DNA of 64,000 nt from Hymenopus coronatus (GCA_030762935.1 CM060886.1:37500509-37564508), one strand, 5' to 3'; shown: positions 44,062-55,686, counted from the first letter of the stretch. Notes: generated from the letters alone by a model not told the origin. Made by a program: numbers and translations.

Positions 44062-44292
44062 TAGCCAGCCTGGGTAGTGAGGTGGTAGCGTATCTGTCCA
44101 ACATTCAACAGGTCGGATTTCGAATCTCCCTAAGGGTGAGCTACCCGGATAAGGATGAATGTCGAGTAGCTTTAAGCTCCATGGACCCCGAGATCATTTG
44201 AGCATCATTTCACCAATTTTCATTCACCGACCGATATGACCAACCAGGTTAAAGGACGTTAAGCTACAAAAAAAAAAAAAAAAAAAAAAAAG
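44062..44292 (+). mobile_element. SINE-F, tRNA-derived SINE with poly-A
   Basis: The head AGCCTGGGTAGTGAGGTGGT and B-box-like AGGTCGGATTTCGAATCTC are followed by GGTGAGCTACCCGGATAAGG and TTTGAGCATCATTTCACC. It ends in an A-run of about 23 (44269-44291). Confidence 0.8.
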
Positions 44293-44320
44293 ACAGGATG
44301 ACTAGCTTGAACATGAAAAT

Positions 44321-45022
44321 AATCTGATGTCTTCCATTTATATTACTTTCTCTACATCTGTGCAACAAATTATTGTTAAAAAAACCTATTCTTCTGTTTA
44401 CTTCATGCTAATAAAGAAAAAATTAACAGAAATAGTTATTATTTGGTTCCTTTTAAGTAGAAGCGAAAAAAGACAGTGCCGTAGATTAAAGTGATAGTAA
44501 AAAGCTAGTTGCTATGTGACTGAAGTTCCTTTGATGATGTATGCACAGGAGTTGACAAATTCCTGTACGAGAAATGTATAGATGTTTTTCAAAGCTGAAA
44601 CCAAAAACAAGGAATATCTCAAAAACGATAACTCCTTGAAAAAATTTATACAACATAAATTCTGGGTTTTAACGACCTCTACATTTTCTGTTTAATAAGT
44701 TTTTGTCCATCTCTTACGGTTTGCCAGTAATGCAAAATACCGTAAGGTTCATCCAGAATAAAGTAGTCTTTAAAGATATACATTTTATTTGTCAGGTAAA
44801 TATCTTTAATATACGATATTTTAATCAAAATTGTTAGAACTATTTTTGTCAAAATCAAAATTTTTGAAAAAATTTCCATATAAAGGGTAGTTGGAACTGG
44901 GGGGGATTTTCTTCCAAATCTTCCTATCTCATCCGAGGAAGATACTGAACCTAAATACCAAGTTTGGTATTAAACGGGCTTTTCGTTTTTGAGCTATGCT
45001 GTCCATAGATACACACACACAT
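44321..45022 (+). mobile_element. H1b copy, palindrome end lost
   Basis: It starts AATCTGATGTCTTCCATTTA and runs to the CA tract (ACACACACACATATGTGTG), where a truncated SINE-A begins. The ~120 bp with the palindrome are absent. About 25 bp is also missing around GTAGTCTTTAAAGATATAC. Confidence 0.87.
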
Positions 45023-45026
45023 ATGT

Positions 45027-45175
45027 GTGTCGTAGATTTACGGCACCTAAAAGAACCTCAAGCCTAATAAAGAGTCCTCTGAGCAAAATTAAGCTGTCTT
45101 TCACGCCCAACATAGAATTGGACTACTGTGGTTAAAGATCGTCCATAAATAAAACCCCATTTCATTTCATTTTCT
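45027..45175 (+). mobile_element. SINE-A, 5'-truncated
   Basis: It starts at GTCGTAGATTTACGGCACCT and runs through CTCTGAGCAAAATTAAGC to CGTCCATAAATAAAACCCCA. The tRNA head and first half of the body are missing, as in incomplete reverse transcription. Confidence 0.82.
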
Positions 45176-45865
45176 AATTCAGGAGAAGGATTTATGTCTT
45201 TGAGTTAGATCTGAAGTCTATAAAGACCTCAAATATATAGATACACAACATTTGTGATATACCTCATTTCCAGCACAGAGTATAATACCGTGATTTCGTG
45301 TGTAAATGTTGATTTTGTGAAATCGGAAGCATCACAAATCGCCCTCTGTCTGAGAAACATGCACTGCATTCATCAGCAATACTCCAAACGGAAAATAAGC
45401 ACTTTGCCAACAAAACTCGGACTTTGCCTGGTCGTTTTGCTGAAAGTGCACGCACAGGCATATTCGTGGTACATAATGCTGTCGCAGGCATTAGAATTTG
45501 ACACACCATAACTCCACAAGACAGAACCGCCTCGCCAGTTTTTAATCTAACCGCTCTATTACAAGAGATAGATGATGGGGCGTGAAGCGGAAACAGCTCT
45601 TTCCACGCGTAGCTGTCAGGAATTACTTAACCCTCTTTGTTCTTGTCTGCAAAAAGTAAGTTGGGTGTCCGTCAGCGCCAGCAAAAACTTGAAACACAGC
45701 ACGCAAATCCATTTCGTCTTCTACAGCAAATTCTTTATTTCTTACGAATCAATGTTGTTTATTATAAAACTCCTGTATGAATCCAGCTTACTCGTTTCCA
45801 ACATTTTCATACTTTCGCTTTAACTTCAAAGCCCAAAATTAATTTACGTCCTATTCTTACTAATC
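45176..45865. other. No feature seen
   Basis: This is unassigned, relatively GC-balanced sequence. The overlapping frames at 45254-45511 (plus) and 45264-45509 (minus) cannot both be real. Neither has a motif I recognise. Confidence 0.4.
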
Positions 45866-45869
45866 CAAC

Positions 45870-46293
45870 AAAAATCATTCGGTTTCTATTTGACTTCCCA
45901 CAAAAATAAAAATCATTCGGTTTGTATTTGACTTCCCACAAAAACAAAAATCATTCGGTTTCTATTTGACTTCCCACAAAAACAAAAATCAGTCGGTTTC
46001 TATTTGACTTCCCACAAAAACAAAAATCAGTCGGTTTCTATTTGACTTCCCACAAAAACAAAAATCATTCGGTTTCTATTTGACTTCCCACAAAAACAAA
46101 AATCAGTCGGTTTCTATTTGACTTCCCACAAAAACAAAAATCAGTCGGTTTCTATTTGACTTCCCACAAAAACAAAAATCATTCGGTTTCTATTTGACTT
46201 CCCACAAAAACAAAAATAATTCGGTTTCTATTTGACTTCCCACAAAAACAAAAATCATTCGGTTTCTATTTGACTTCCCACAAAAACAAAAAT
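45870..46293. repeat. 38-bp satellite, 11 units
   Basis: The unit reads AAAAATCATTCGGTTTCTAT then TTGACTTCCCACAAAAAC. Units differ mainly at TCATTC versus TCAGTC. In order they are T,T,T,G,G,T,G,G,T,T,T (unit 10 reads TAATTC, unit 2 has GTTTGTA). Units 3-5 and 6-8 share the T,G,G pattern, so the array also grew in 114-bp blocks. Confidence 0.97.
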
Positions 46294-46342
46294 CTGAGCG
46301 TTGCATCCACTAAATTTTCTGTAACCGTTCTTATTCTTAAAA

Positions 46343-47190
46343 CATCTGAGTGTTCCTTTCACATGTCTTTCTCTACATTGTTTAAAAGCTTATGCTTCTA
46401 TCTACTTCATGCTAATCGAGAGAAAAAAATAGAAGAAATAGTCTTAATAGTTTTCCTTGCAAGTAGAAGCGAAATAAGGGAGTATTAAAAGTCAAAAGGT
46501 GGTTGCTATGTGACTGAAGTTCCTTTGTTTGTATGTACAGCAGTTGACAGATTCCTGTATGAGAAAAGTATAAGTTTTTTAAAGCTGAAACCAAAAACAA
46601 GGAATATCTGAAAAACTCCACAAAAAAAAGTGTATATAACACAAATTGTGTGTATTAACGAGCGCTACATTTTTTGTGTGATAATTTGTTATCCATTTCT
46701 TATGGTTTAAGAGTTATGCAAAATGCTGTAAAATTCATGCAGAATAAAGTAGACTTCAGAGGCTATTCCCAGAAAATTCAAGACAAAAATTTTATTTGTC
46801 GTGTAAGTATCTTTAATGTATGATATTTTAATCAAAATCGTTTAGAGCCATGTTTGAGAAAATCAGCAATTTATAAAAAAGTCCCATATAAAGGGTTGTT
46901 GGGGGTGGGGGGATTTTCTTGAAAATCCTCGTTTTGCATCCTCGGAAGGTACGAAACCTAAATTCCAAGTTTGGTGTTTAACGGTCTTTTCGTTTTTGCT
47001 TTATGCTGCCCATAGACCCACACATATACACACAGACAAGATACACACGGACATTTTTCTAAAAATGCTTTTTTTTATCCAGCGGGTCTCAAAACATGTA
47101 TTTCCGGTGAAATCTCGGTATCGAATTTTTAGTACAATACAATACCTTCTCTATACATTATGTACATAGTACGTATAGAGAAAATAAAAA
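46343..47190 (+). mobile_element. H1b copy, full length
   Basis: It starts ATCTGAGTGTTCCTTTCACA and ends with the palindrome (CATTATGTACATAGTACG) and TATAGAGAAAATAAAAA. The CA tract is broken by CATATACACACAGACAAG. Confidence 0.88.
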
Positions 47191-47867
47191 GGTATTCTTT
47201 TATCTACATAAATCATAGCAGAAATTGTCTTACTACTCGATTCCTTCTAACCAGATTTGTTTTGATTTGCTTATATTCATCACATTTTTGAGGATAAGAG
47301 CAAAAGACAGATTGCCAATCCTTTTACAACAATGAGAATGCTAACCTTTGCAAATTTTTCGGAGGGAGGTGGTGAAGGATGAAGCAAATTTATCTTTTTT
47401 TTTAATGTGTGTATTAACTTAAACTCCATATTATGCATGTTTATTTAAAATAAAGTCATTTCATAACAAATAAGTTACTGTACCTTAAAGCTCAATATAC
47501 TCTCAGATATACTCCGCATACAAAAGCATTCCTAAAGCATGATTTTATTAAGTATACAAACATAAGAGGGGAAACACAAAGACGATCATGGAACCAAAGT
47601 GAGATAATGTTCCAGTAATTAACTAATTCATGCCAAGTAGTGGTGTTGACAATCGTTTCACGTGGTTTAAATTATTGTCTTTCCCCTCGATTTGTACTAC
47701 TTGGTTGGCCATACCTTTTGGTCATTGGTCATATGTCGGACTTGAATACAAACCAATATTATATTTGCAAACCCAAAACTGGTGTAGAACAAATGGTGAA
47801 AAAGTTCCGCCAACATTAAACAAACATACTAAAAGACATTAACAGCATCTGCAAATTTCCGTACACC
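47191..47867. other. No feature seen
   Basis: This is unassigned sequence. The 70-residue frame at 47630-47842 has no recognisable motif. Confidence 0.5.
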
Positions 47868-47906
47868 GGACTGTAAATTGTACATACTTACTAGAGAAAG
47901 TAAAAA
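47868..47906 (+). mobile_element. H1 fragment, palindrome end only
   Basis: It reads GTAAATTGTACATACTTACT then AGAGAAAGTAAAAAC. It is about 40 bp long and no other H1 sequence adjoins. Confidence 0.55.
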
Positions 47907-48206
47907 CGAGCGAGGGGGAAGAGAGCGAAAGAAATATATATTAAACGAAAACTAACGAAGTCCTTTTTGTGAAATATTTTACTCTAATAATCTATTTATG
48001 GACTCTTCAGTTGCATGTGTACCTGTAGACTTATTTTTGCGTCAAATCTTTTGTATATTGACGCACATACAATTTATTTAAGTCGAACAATATTAAAGGT
48101 AGAAGATTAGAGGTTCCTAAGAATTTTTAATCGTTACTTCTTCTCCCCAAAATAGTTACAGATTACTAGTGTTTTCGCATTATTTCCAAAGCGAAACGTA
48201 GGCAGA

Positions 48207-49279
48207 CTGCCTCCGTGGTCAAGTGATCAGCGAGCTGACTTCTCAGCCGGAGGTCCCGGGTTCAAATCCCCGGCCGGGGCGGAGATTATTCTATAACCAA
48301 TTATTCCCTATCTCCCACAGGGTCTGGCAGTGAATGTGCGTGTGTTTAGTTATAACAAATCTGATGTACTCAATTCATATGACGTTTTCTACCACTCTGT
48401 AACAAATTATTGTTAATAAGTTTATTCTTCTATTTACTTCATGCTAATCGAGATTAACATTAGTAGAAATAGCTTTATTACATAGTTCCTTATAGGTAGA
48501 AGGGAAATAAGGGGATACACTAGGCTAAACCGAAGTCAAATGCTTTAAAATGTGGTTGCTATGGTATAGAAATCCGGTTCTTAGCGTGGCCAGGTGTTGA
48601 CAAGTCCTCGTGAGAAAAGTATCTTTTAAAACTGAAATCAATAGCAAGGAATATCTAAAATAACGGTCAATTCTACGAAAAAAATGTATATAACGTAAAT
48701 TGTGTATTTTAACGTGCTCTACATTTTTTGTGAGCTAAGTTTTTGTCCATCTCTTACGATTTAGCAGTTATGCAAAATTCCCTAAAATTCATCCAGAATA
48801 AAGTATTCTTCAGAGGCTATTCCCAGAAAATTGAAGATATACATTTTATTTGTCAAGTAAATATCTTTAATGTATGATATTGTAGTTAGAGCCATTTTGA
48901 ACAAAATCAGAATTTTCGGAAAAAGTTCTATGTAAAGGATAGTTGGGGTTGGGGGATTTTCTTGAAAGTCTTCGTGTCGCATCCTTGGAAGATACCGAAC
49001 TTACATACCAAGTTTGGCATTTAATGGTCCTTTCGTTTTCACGAACATTTTTCTAACTTTTTTGGATTCAGGGGGTTTCAAAACGTGTATTTCCGGTGAA
49101 ATCTCGGTGTCGAATTTTGGGTGCAATACAATACCTTCTTTATACACTATGTACATAGTACGTGTACAGAAAGTAAAAGATTGATTATCATAATGTTCTA
49201 AACATAAAGTAATATGAGTTGTTTCCGAAGTCAAAGCCCCCGATATGACCACTGTAGTTAAATGAAGCAATTAAAAAAA
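48207..49279 (+). mobile_element. SINE-B split by H1b
   Basis: The left part (48207-48358) has the most complete head of this family: ACTGCCTCCGTGGTCAAGTG, ATCAGCGAGCTGACTTCTCA and B-box GTCCCGGGTTCAAATCCC. It breaks after GTGTGTTTAGTTATAAC. The right part resumes at about 49179 (ATTGATTATCATAATGTTCT) and ends GAAGCAATTAAAAAAA. The H1b copy between them is an insertion. Confidence 0.9.
48359..49178 (+). mobile_element. H1b copy inserted into SINE-B
   Basis: It starts ATCTGATGTACTCAATTCAT and ends with the palindrome and GTGTACAGAAAGTAAAAG. The GT/CA tract has been deleted (TCGTTTTCACGAACATTTTT). The SINE flanks show no repeated target sequence beyond an AA or so. Confidence 0.9.
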
Positions 49280-50012
49280 TCTGATGTGTACCTTCACATG
49301 ACTTTCTCTATATCCCTGCAACAAGTTATTCTTAAAAAGCGTATACTTCTATTTACTTCACGCTTATCAGAAAAAATTAGCAGAAATAGTCGTATTACTT
49401 GCTTCCTTGTAAGTAGAAGCGAAATAAGGGACTACCATAGGTTAAAGTGATAGTCAAAAGGTTGCTATGTGACTGAAGTTCTTTTGTTTGTATGGACACG
49501 AGTTCACAAAGTCCTGTATGAGAAAAGTATGTTTTTTATAGCTGAAACCAAAAACAAGGAATATCTCAAAAACAGTCAACTCCACGAAAAAATGTATGTA
49601 TCATAAACTGTGTGTTTAAAGGTGCTCTACATTTGTTGTGTGGTAAGTTTTTGTCTATCTCTTACGGTTTAGGAGTTATGCAAAATTCCGAAAAATTGAT
49701 CCAGAGTAAAGTAGTCTTCAGAGGCTATTCCCAAAAAATTCAAAATATAAATTTTATTTGTCAGGTAAAAATCTTAATACACGATATTTTAATTAAAATT
49801 GTTAGAGCCAATTTTTAGAAAATCAAAATTTTCGAAAAATGTTCCATGTAAAGGGTAGTTTTGGGGTGGGGGAATTTTTCTCAAAATCTTTGTGTCGCAT
49901 CCCTGGAAGATACTAAACTTAAATAGCAACTTTGGTATTTTACCGACTTTTCGTTTTTGAGTTATCGTGTACTATGTACACTATGTACATAGTTCGTATA
50001 GAGAAAGTAAAA
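49280..50012 (+). mobile_element. H1b copy with internal deletion
   Basis: It starts ATCTGATGTGTACCTTCACA right at the SINE-B tail. It breaks after GAGTTATCGTGT and resumes in the palindrome (ACTATGTACACTATGTACAT), so about 130 bp including the microsatellite are gone. It ends CGTATAGAGAAAGTAAAAAA. Confidence 0.88.
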
Positions 50013-50532
50013 AACTGAAACGTTGTAATATATCGCCATGCTATAGTGTTACATGTTTTCTTTGTTCTTCATTCATTCATTCATTATGGGTACAATGCAA
50101 CAAAATGGAGGAATGGGCTTGTCTTTCAGTTTACAAGCTTGGATTTGACTCCGCTTTGGAATAGAATGCCCGCTGTGGTTTAGGTTTGCTGAGACGGGGA
50201 TGGTAAAGAATGACGTCAGTAAAATGTGATACTCTCGTTAAGTGATTGGTTTTTTCCGATCAAAACCTAACATTGTAGTCAGTTCCTGAGTTTATGACTT
50301 CGCTGTGGCCCTAAAAGAACATGGATGACATGCACGCTAGCGAACGGCCAAGTTTCTCCTGTTTCTACGGTTTATCTGCTATTTGAAACCATACGCCTTT
50401 TTCCCTTGAAAAATTTAAACTTTCGGTTTAAAGTACTGTTGATACTAAGCATCTGCTGTTTTGCAACAATAAATGCGTGCCCGTGGTACTGTTGTTCCTC
50501 TGCTATTTGTCTATTGTAAGAATAGATAAAAT
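50013..50532. other. No feature seen
   Basis: This is unassigned sequence with a short ATTC run near 50070. The 64-residue plus frame at 50325 is rich in Cys and hydrophobic residues but not recognisable. Confidence 0.5.
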
Positions 50533-50994
50533 ACTGCATTCCACAAAAGAATACCATTCACACAGTCTTGTTACTTAGTTCCTTATAAGCATACTAATCT
50601 AAATCGATGGTCAATTTTTTTTATTGATATTCATTAACATTTTATTGATATTCTCTTTCCATTGCCGAGATATAGCAAAACAAGATGAAACGTTGAAGGG
50701 TTTCCGTTTGAGAAAAAGTTAAAAGCAATAACAAGGAATATCTCTGAAACGCGGTAAAAAAGAAAAACATGTGGCATAAATTCTGAGTTTTAACGAGATT
50801 CAGAATGAAGAGGAGGGGGTTCAATTTGCAAGAAATTAAGATAAAAATTTTATTTCCTAAATAAATATCTATAGTGTGCGGAGTTTTAATCAAAATCTTT
50901 ATAAGCATTTTTTAAAACTCGAAAATTTCATAAAATGTTCTATGTTGGAGTAGAGGATTTTTCTGAAAATCTTCGTGTCACATCCTTGAAAGAT

Positions 50995-51298
50995 TTTCGT
51001 TTCGTAATTGGCTTACCCTCCCCGTATTAGTAGGATTCGCACCCCCCGAGGACTTCAAGAGCCAAAACCTAGAGGTCAGAAGCCTGTCGGGGAGGCACAG
51101 AATGGAGAAGCTGTTACGAGGGGTCAGCCCATAGCCAGGCATGAACATAAGGAAGTGGATGATATGAAATGTAAGAGAAAGTGATAACTTGATGGAATGA
51201 GTGGCGGGGGAAACCGGATGACCCGGAGAAAACCCGCTTCGCCCAACACTAATCCCTCATGCGGGCGCTTGGGATTGAACCCGCGCCGCCTAGATAGG
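50995..51298 (-). mobile_element. SINE-H, with 11-bp target duplication
   Basis: The minus-strand head reads CCTATCTAGGCGGCGCGGGT and TCAATCCCAAGCGCCCG, then the signature GAAGCGGGTTTTCTCCGGGT. The body is longer than in the copy at 25946 (GCATGAACATAAGG-type segment in complement). CCTTGAAAGAT lies on both sides (50984-50994 and 51299-51309). Confidence 0.92.
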
Positions 51299-51349
51299 CC
51301 TTGAAAGATACTAAACTTAAATACTCTTTGTATTTAACCGACTTTTCCT

Positions 51350-51608
51350 TTTTTTTCTTCTTTTTTTTTTTTTTTTTTTCAAAACAGTAACGGAGTCTGA
51401 TCAAGACTCCGGTACTGTATCCCTATTTACATTTCCCCCCGTAGGTTTTACTGATTACTGGTTTACTGGTTTTACTGTTTCTTTTATAAACATATACACA
51501 TTGCACAAACATAAAACACACATGCCCAAGGCGGGACTCGAACCCACGATCCCCTGCCCACGAAGCACCAAAGCGAGATGCTTTAACGAGCGTGGCCATG
51601 GGGACCGG
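51350..51608 (-). mobile_element. SINE-C, tRNA-derived SINE with poly-A
   Basis: The minus-strand head reads CCCCATGGCCACGCTCGTTA, with GGATCGTGGGTTCGAGTCCC as B-box. The tail includes CAGTAAAACCAGTAAACCAG and ends in an A-run (T-run 51350-51379 on the plus strand). It interrupts an old H1 copy within CTTTTCGTTTTTGAG. Confidence 0.88.
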
Positions 51609-51789
51609 CCTTTTTGAGTTATGCTGTTCACACACATACAGATCTTTTTCTAAAGTTATTTTTCAGTCAGGGGTCCTCAAAACATATACTTCCGGTGAAT
51701 TCTCGGTATCAAATTTTTGGTAGAACACAGCACCTTCTCTGCCTACTGTGCACAAAGTACTTACGTGCTAGAGAAAGTAATTATATACC

Positions 51790-52350
51790 GATAACTTTTT
51801 GGACTCCCTGAAACCAAAACAAGCATTTTAATCAAAAGTTGTTTCGTGTACGCGTGTGCAGACACTATTGAATTGCAAACTTGATATTTAAGCTCACCAT
51901 TTTCGATATATACAACAGGCAGAATTCCCTTCACCGTAAACTATAAGACTTAACACTTTTGATAATAAATAACTAAGCGCGAGAAACTAATCCTAAACAT
52001 ATTAATTTAACCAAAAACCCTCTCACTAATCTGGAGAGTTTTTAGTTAAATTAATATGCTGCTATATCAAGTTGACACAGAGGCTTTAATTGCTTATTCA
52101 GTTGGGTTTAATAATAAGAATTTTATCAAAAGTGACTTTATTAATTTTGATTAAAATAATATGTGTTCAAGATATCTACATTACAAGTAAAATGAATATC
52201 TTGAACTTTCTGGGAATAGTTTGTGAAGTCCTTTTTATTCTAATCGAGTTTTTATAGTTTATAAATCATATACGATAAATGAAAGTTTATACACATCTGG
52301 TTAAAACATATAGGTTGTCAAATATTGTGTAATGCTTGTGAAAAATTAAA
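51790..52350 (-). mobile_element. Very old H1 copy
   Basis: Recognisable blocks appear in order: AAGCATTTTAATCAAAAGTT, AACTTGATATTTAAGCTCAC, AATTTTGATTAAAATAATAT, GAATATCTTGAACTTTCTGG. A 61-bp hairpin (51998-52058) interrupts it. Both ends are worn away. Confidence 0.65.
51998..52058. repeat. Hairpin insertion in an old H1
   Basis: The arms CATATTAATTTAACCAAAAA (51998 on) and TTTTTAGTTAAATTAATATG (ending 52058) are near-perfect complements with an 8-bp loop (ACTAATCT region). It could be a tiny fold-back element. Confidence 0.75.
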
Positions 52351-53314
52351 AATATATAGTTTTATTGCAATAAATTATTACAAATTCTAATGGTTAAGTG
52401 AATATATTGCTTTGCCCGCTTGGGACATTTGAATTACCAATTAACTGAAAATATAAATGTGCAGGGGCTTGCTTATTAATAAGTACTCTCAACCTTAAAC
52501 CTTGTTTACTTGCAAACTTATTCTCAATGTGCTCAAAACAATTATGCACTTGTTTTCTAATTTATTTTTAAAAACATGACACTCCCTCTGAAGTATAACT
52601 TGAATAAAATGTAATATAAGTACTTTTTGAAATAATACTCCAAATTTTAAAAATAAATTATGGTAAAAAATAAGAGTTTTGTAAGTTTAAAAAGAAAAAT
52701 TGTTGTACACTAATTAGTGAGAAATATAAAAATAACATATATTTGTAAACACATTTAATATAAAAATGAATATTTTTAAAAGTGCACCATGTGGAACATT
52801 ACCATTAGAACGAGGAATTTAGATAATAAACAATTATTATTTAAATAGCATAGATGCTGTTATTATGCGTAAAACCTGGTATCATATTCAAGTATTTCCA
52901 AATTTCATACACGCATTACCTCAATGTTTTCAAAAATATTATTTTATTATTGTTTTGAATTTTCAAATACTTCATTTTTAAAAGTCGCTGTTTTTTTTTT
53001 TTTTTTTTTTTCCTCCTGGTGATACTAAAAAGAGAATTTAAAAGTTATCAACAGTCTGTATTTTACTATCTCTTGAGCCTATTGCATTCTCTTTGTATCC
53101 ACAACGAAATGTGTATTAAAATCATTTTGCAAATATTTGTATCAATTAACATAAAGCAGATATATAAACATGTCTAGGGCGTTTTAGAAGAGTGGGTTCG
53201 AAATTCATGTGAGTGTAAATCTATGCAAAGTAAGTGTTACAAATAGAATACATTTTTATTGAATTACGATGTAATGTTTTCTCCACCAAACAAAGGTCAA
53301 ACGGCCAAATAAAA
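52351..53314. other. No feature seen
   Basis: This is strongly AT-rich, with a T-run of about 22 at 52990-53011. No repeat or coding match. Confidence 0.5.
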
Positions 53315-54175
53315 TATCTGATGTGTACCATTCACATGAGTTTCTCTACGTCTCTGCAAAAAATTATTGTTAGAAAGCTTATGCTTCTATTTACTTCATG
53401 CTACTCAAGCAAAAATTAACAGAAATAGTCTTATTACTTGCTTCCTTGTAAGTAGAAGCGAAATAAGGGAGTATCATAGGTTAAAGTGATAGTCAAAAGT
53501 GGTTGCTATGTGACTGAAGTTCCTTGGTTTTTATGGACAGGAGTTGACAAATTCCTGTATGAGAAAGGTATACGTTTTTTTAAAGGTGAAACCAAACACA
53601 AGGAATATCTCAAAACGATTAACTCCATGAAAGAAAGTATCCAACATACATTGTGTATTTTAACGTACTCTACATTTTTTGGTGTAGTAAGTTTTTGTCT
53701 ATCTCTTACGGTTTAGCAGTCATGCAAAATTCCGTAAAATTCATCCAGAATAAAGTAGTCTTCAGAGGTTATTCCCAGAAAATTCAAGATATACATTTTA
53801 TTTGTCAGGTAACTATCTTTAATACACTATATTTTAATCAAGAACGTTAGAGCGATTTTTCAGAAAATAAAAACTTTCGAAAAAATGTTCATGTAAAGGG
53901 TAGTTTTTGGTGAAGGGATTGTTCTCAAAATCTTCGTGTGGCATTCATGAAAGACACCAAACTTAACTACCAAGCTTGGTATTTTAGCGACTTTTCGTTT
54001 TTGAATTATCGTGTTCAAAAACACATGGACACACACACACACACATTGATTTTTTTCTGAAAATGGCTTTTTCAGAAAACATATAATTCTGGTAAATCAC
54101 GGTATCGAATTTTTGGGTGGAGTGCAATGCCTTCTCTATACACTGTGTAGATAGTACGTGTAGAGAAAGTAAAAA
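53315..54175 (+). mobile_element. H1b copy, full length
   Basis: It starts ATCTGATGTGTACCATTCAC and ends with the palindrome (CACTGTGTAGATAGTACG) and GTGTAGAGAAAGTAAAAA. The CA tract is short (54030-54045). Confidence 0.9.
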
Positions 54176-54817
54176 TCCACAAGCTACATGAGAAAGTTAG
54201 TCTGGCTAATATGCCTGTTTAATTGAATAATGCAGATGGTTTTTTCTTATTTGGTAAACTATCAGTTTCATTCTCTTGGATCTGTGAAGGACAAAAGTAT
54301 GATTTATTTTCCTAACAGCTTTCGGTCGGTTCCGCGTTGGCAGTCAATTGTTTTGCTGTGTATCCCGTGTTTTCTGTATGATTTACGCTATTCCGGGCCC
54401 CCATCCTCTCCGACAAGTTCGAGAGTAGTTCGACTTCCTCCTGGAGAATAAATCAACGATGGGGCGGAAAACGTTAGCACCTTTAGAACCCTACATGTCG
54501 CGAGCTGGATGGTTGCTGGCAAGAGTAATGCACACATCGGGGATGTTCATTTCCTCGTCGTTTCTGCCTAGAGTACGGACTATCTTTATGTAAGTAACGG
54601 CGCGCTTTGAGAATCATTGCGTAACATAGTGATGATACGAATTTGTTCATCTAATCTGCAGCATAAATATTATAACATGCCTGCCCTTCTTTTAGGATCG
54701 AAGTAATACTCCATTCTATATCGACACTTTCGCATTCGTCATATTTTGACCCCCATCCTAAATTATAAGACATTATAGAACCGTGTATGATTATTATCTA
54801 TTTCTAATATAAAAAAA
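54176..54817. other. No feature seen
   Basis: This is unassigned sequence. The 73-residue frame at 54230-54451 has no recognisable motif. Confidence 0.5.
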
Positions 54818-55686
54818 TCTAGTGTGTTACACTCACATGACTTTCTCTAGCTGCCTTACAAAAGATTATTCTTCTTTGTACACATTGCTAATCGAGATAA
54901 ATATTAGCAGAATGTTCTTATTACTTAGTTCCTTATAAGTAGAAGGGAATAAGGGAATGTGCTAGACTAAAGTGATTGTCAAATGTTTTAAAAGATATCG
55001 TTATGCGATTGTCAATGCAAATCACTTCTTTGCTTGGATAGGAGTAGAACAAAAGAAAAACGGATACTTCCTGTCTGAGAAAAGTTTTAAGTACTTCAAA
55101 ATTGAAACCAATAACAAGGAATATCTCGGAAACGGTTACCTCCACTACAAAAACGTAAAGGACATCAATTATGTGTTTTGTCGTGATGTACATTTTTTGT
55201 GCAGTGAGTTTTTTTCTATCTCTTACGGTTTAGCAGTTAAGCAAAATTTGGCAAAATTCATCCAGAATAAAGAGGTCTTCAGAAGCTATTCCCAAAAAAT
55301 CGAGTTATGCATTTTATTTCGGACATAAGTAGTTTTAATATACGGGATTTTAATCAAAATCTTTAGAGCCATTTTTAAGAAAATCGACATTTTCGACTTT
55401 TTTCCATGTAAAGGGTAGTTTGTGGGGGGGGGGGATTTTTTTGAAAATATTCGTGTCGCATCCTAGGAAGATATTAAACCTAAATACCAAGTTTGGTATT
55501 TAACGGTCTGTTTGTTTTGGGGCTATGCTGTCCACAAACACACACACACGGAGGATGTTTTAAAAATGCTTTTTCGGACTCAGGAGACCCTAAAACATAT
55601 ATTTTCGGTGAAATCTCGGTATCGAATTTTTGGGTGCATTACAATACCTTCTTTATATATGTACATATGGGGCTAGAGAAAGTAAT
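54818..55686 (+). mobile_element. H1a copy, full length
   Basis: It starts ATCTAGTGTGTTACACTCAC and has the H1a block GGATAGGAGTAGAACAAAAG. The palindrome is reduced to TATATGTACATATGGGGC, followed by TAGAGAAAGTAAT. On the plus strand it opens a 118-residue frame across the middle, a feature of this copy only. Confidence 0.87.

Larger units (their letters stand above)
50533..51781 (+). mobile_element. Old H1 copy broken by two SINEs
   Basis: Three collinear pieces remain. They are 50533-50994 (diverged, to CACATCCTTGAAAGAT), 51299-51349 (CCTTGAAAGATACTAAACTT to CCGACTTTTCC), and 51609-51781 (CCTTTTTGAGTTATGCTGTT to TGCTAGAGAAAGTAA). SINE-H and SINE-C occupy the gaps. Confidence 0.85.

Noticed and set aside
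45254..45511. Two overlapping ~80-residue frames on opposite strands
   Set aside because: No motif in either, no splice or start support, and mutual exclusion.
45880..46290. CRISPR array
   Set aside because: The 38-bp units are contiguous with no distinct spacers and the surroundings are eukaryotic; it is a satellite.
51423..51637. Minus-strand frames across 51423-51637
   Set aside because: They lie wholly within SINE-C and H1 sequence.
54972..55328. 118-residue plus-strand frame
   Set aside because: It lies inside an H1a copy and is closed in the other H1a copies.
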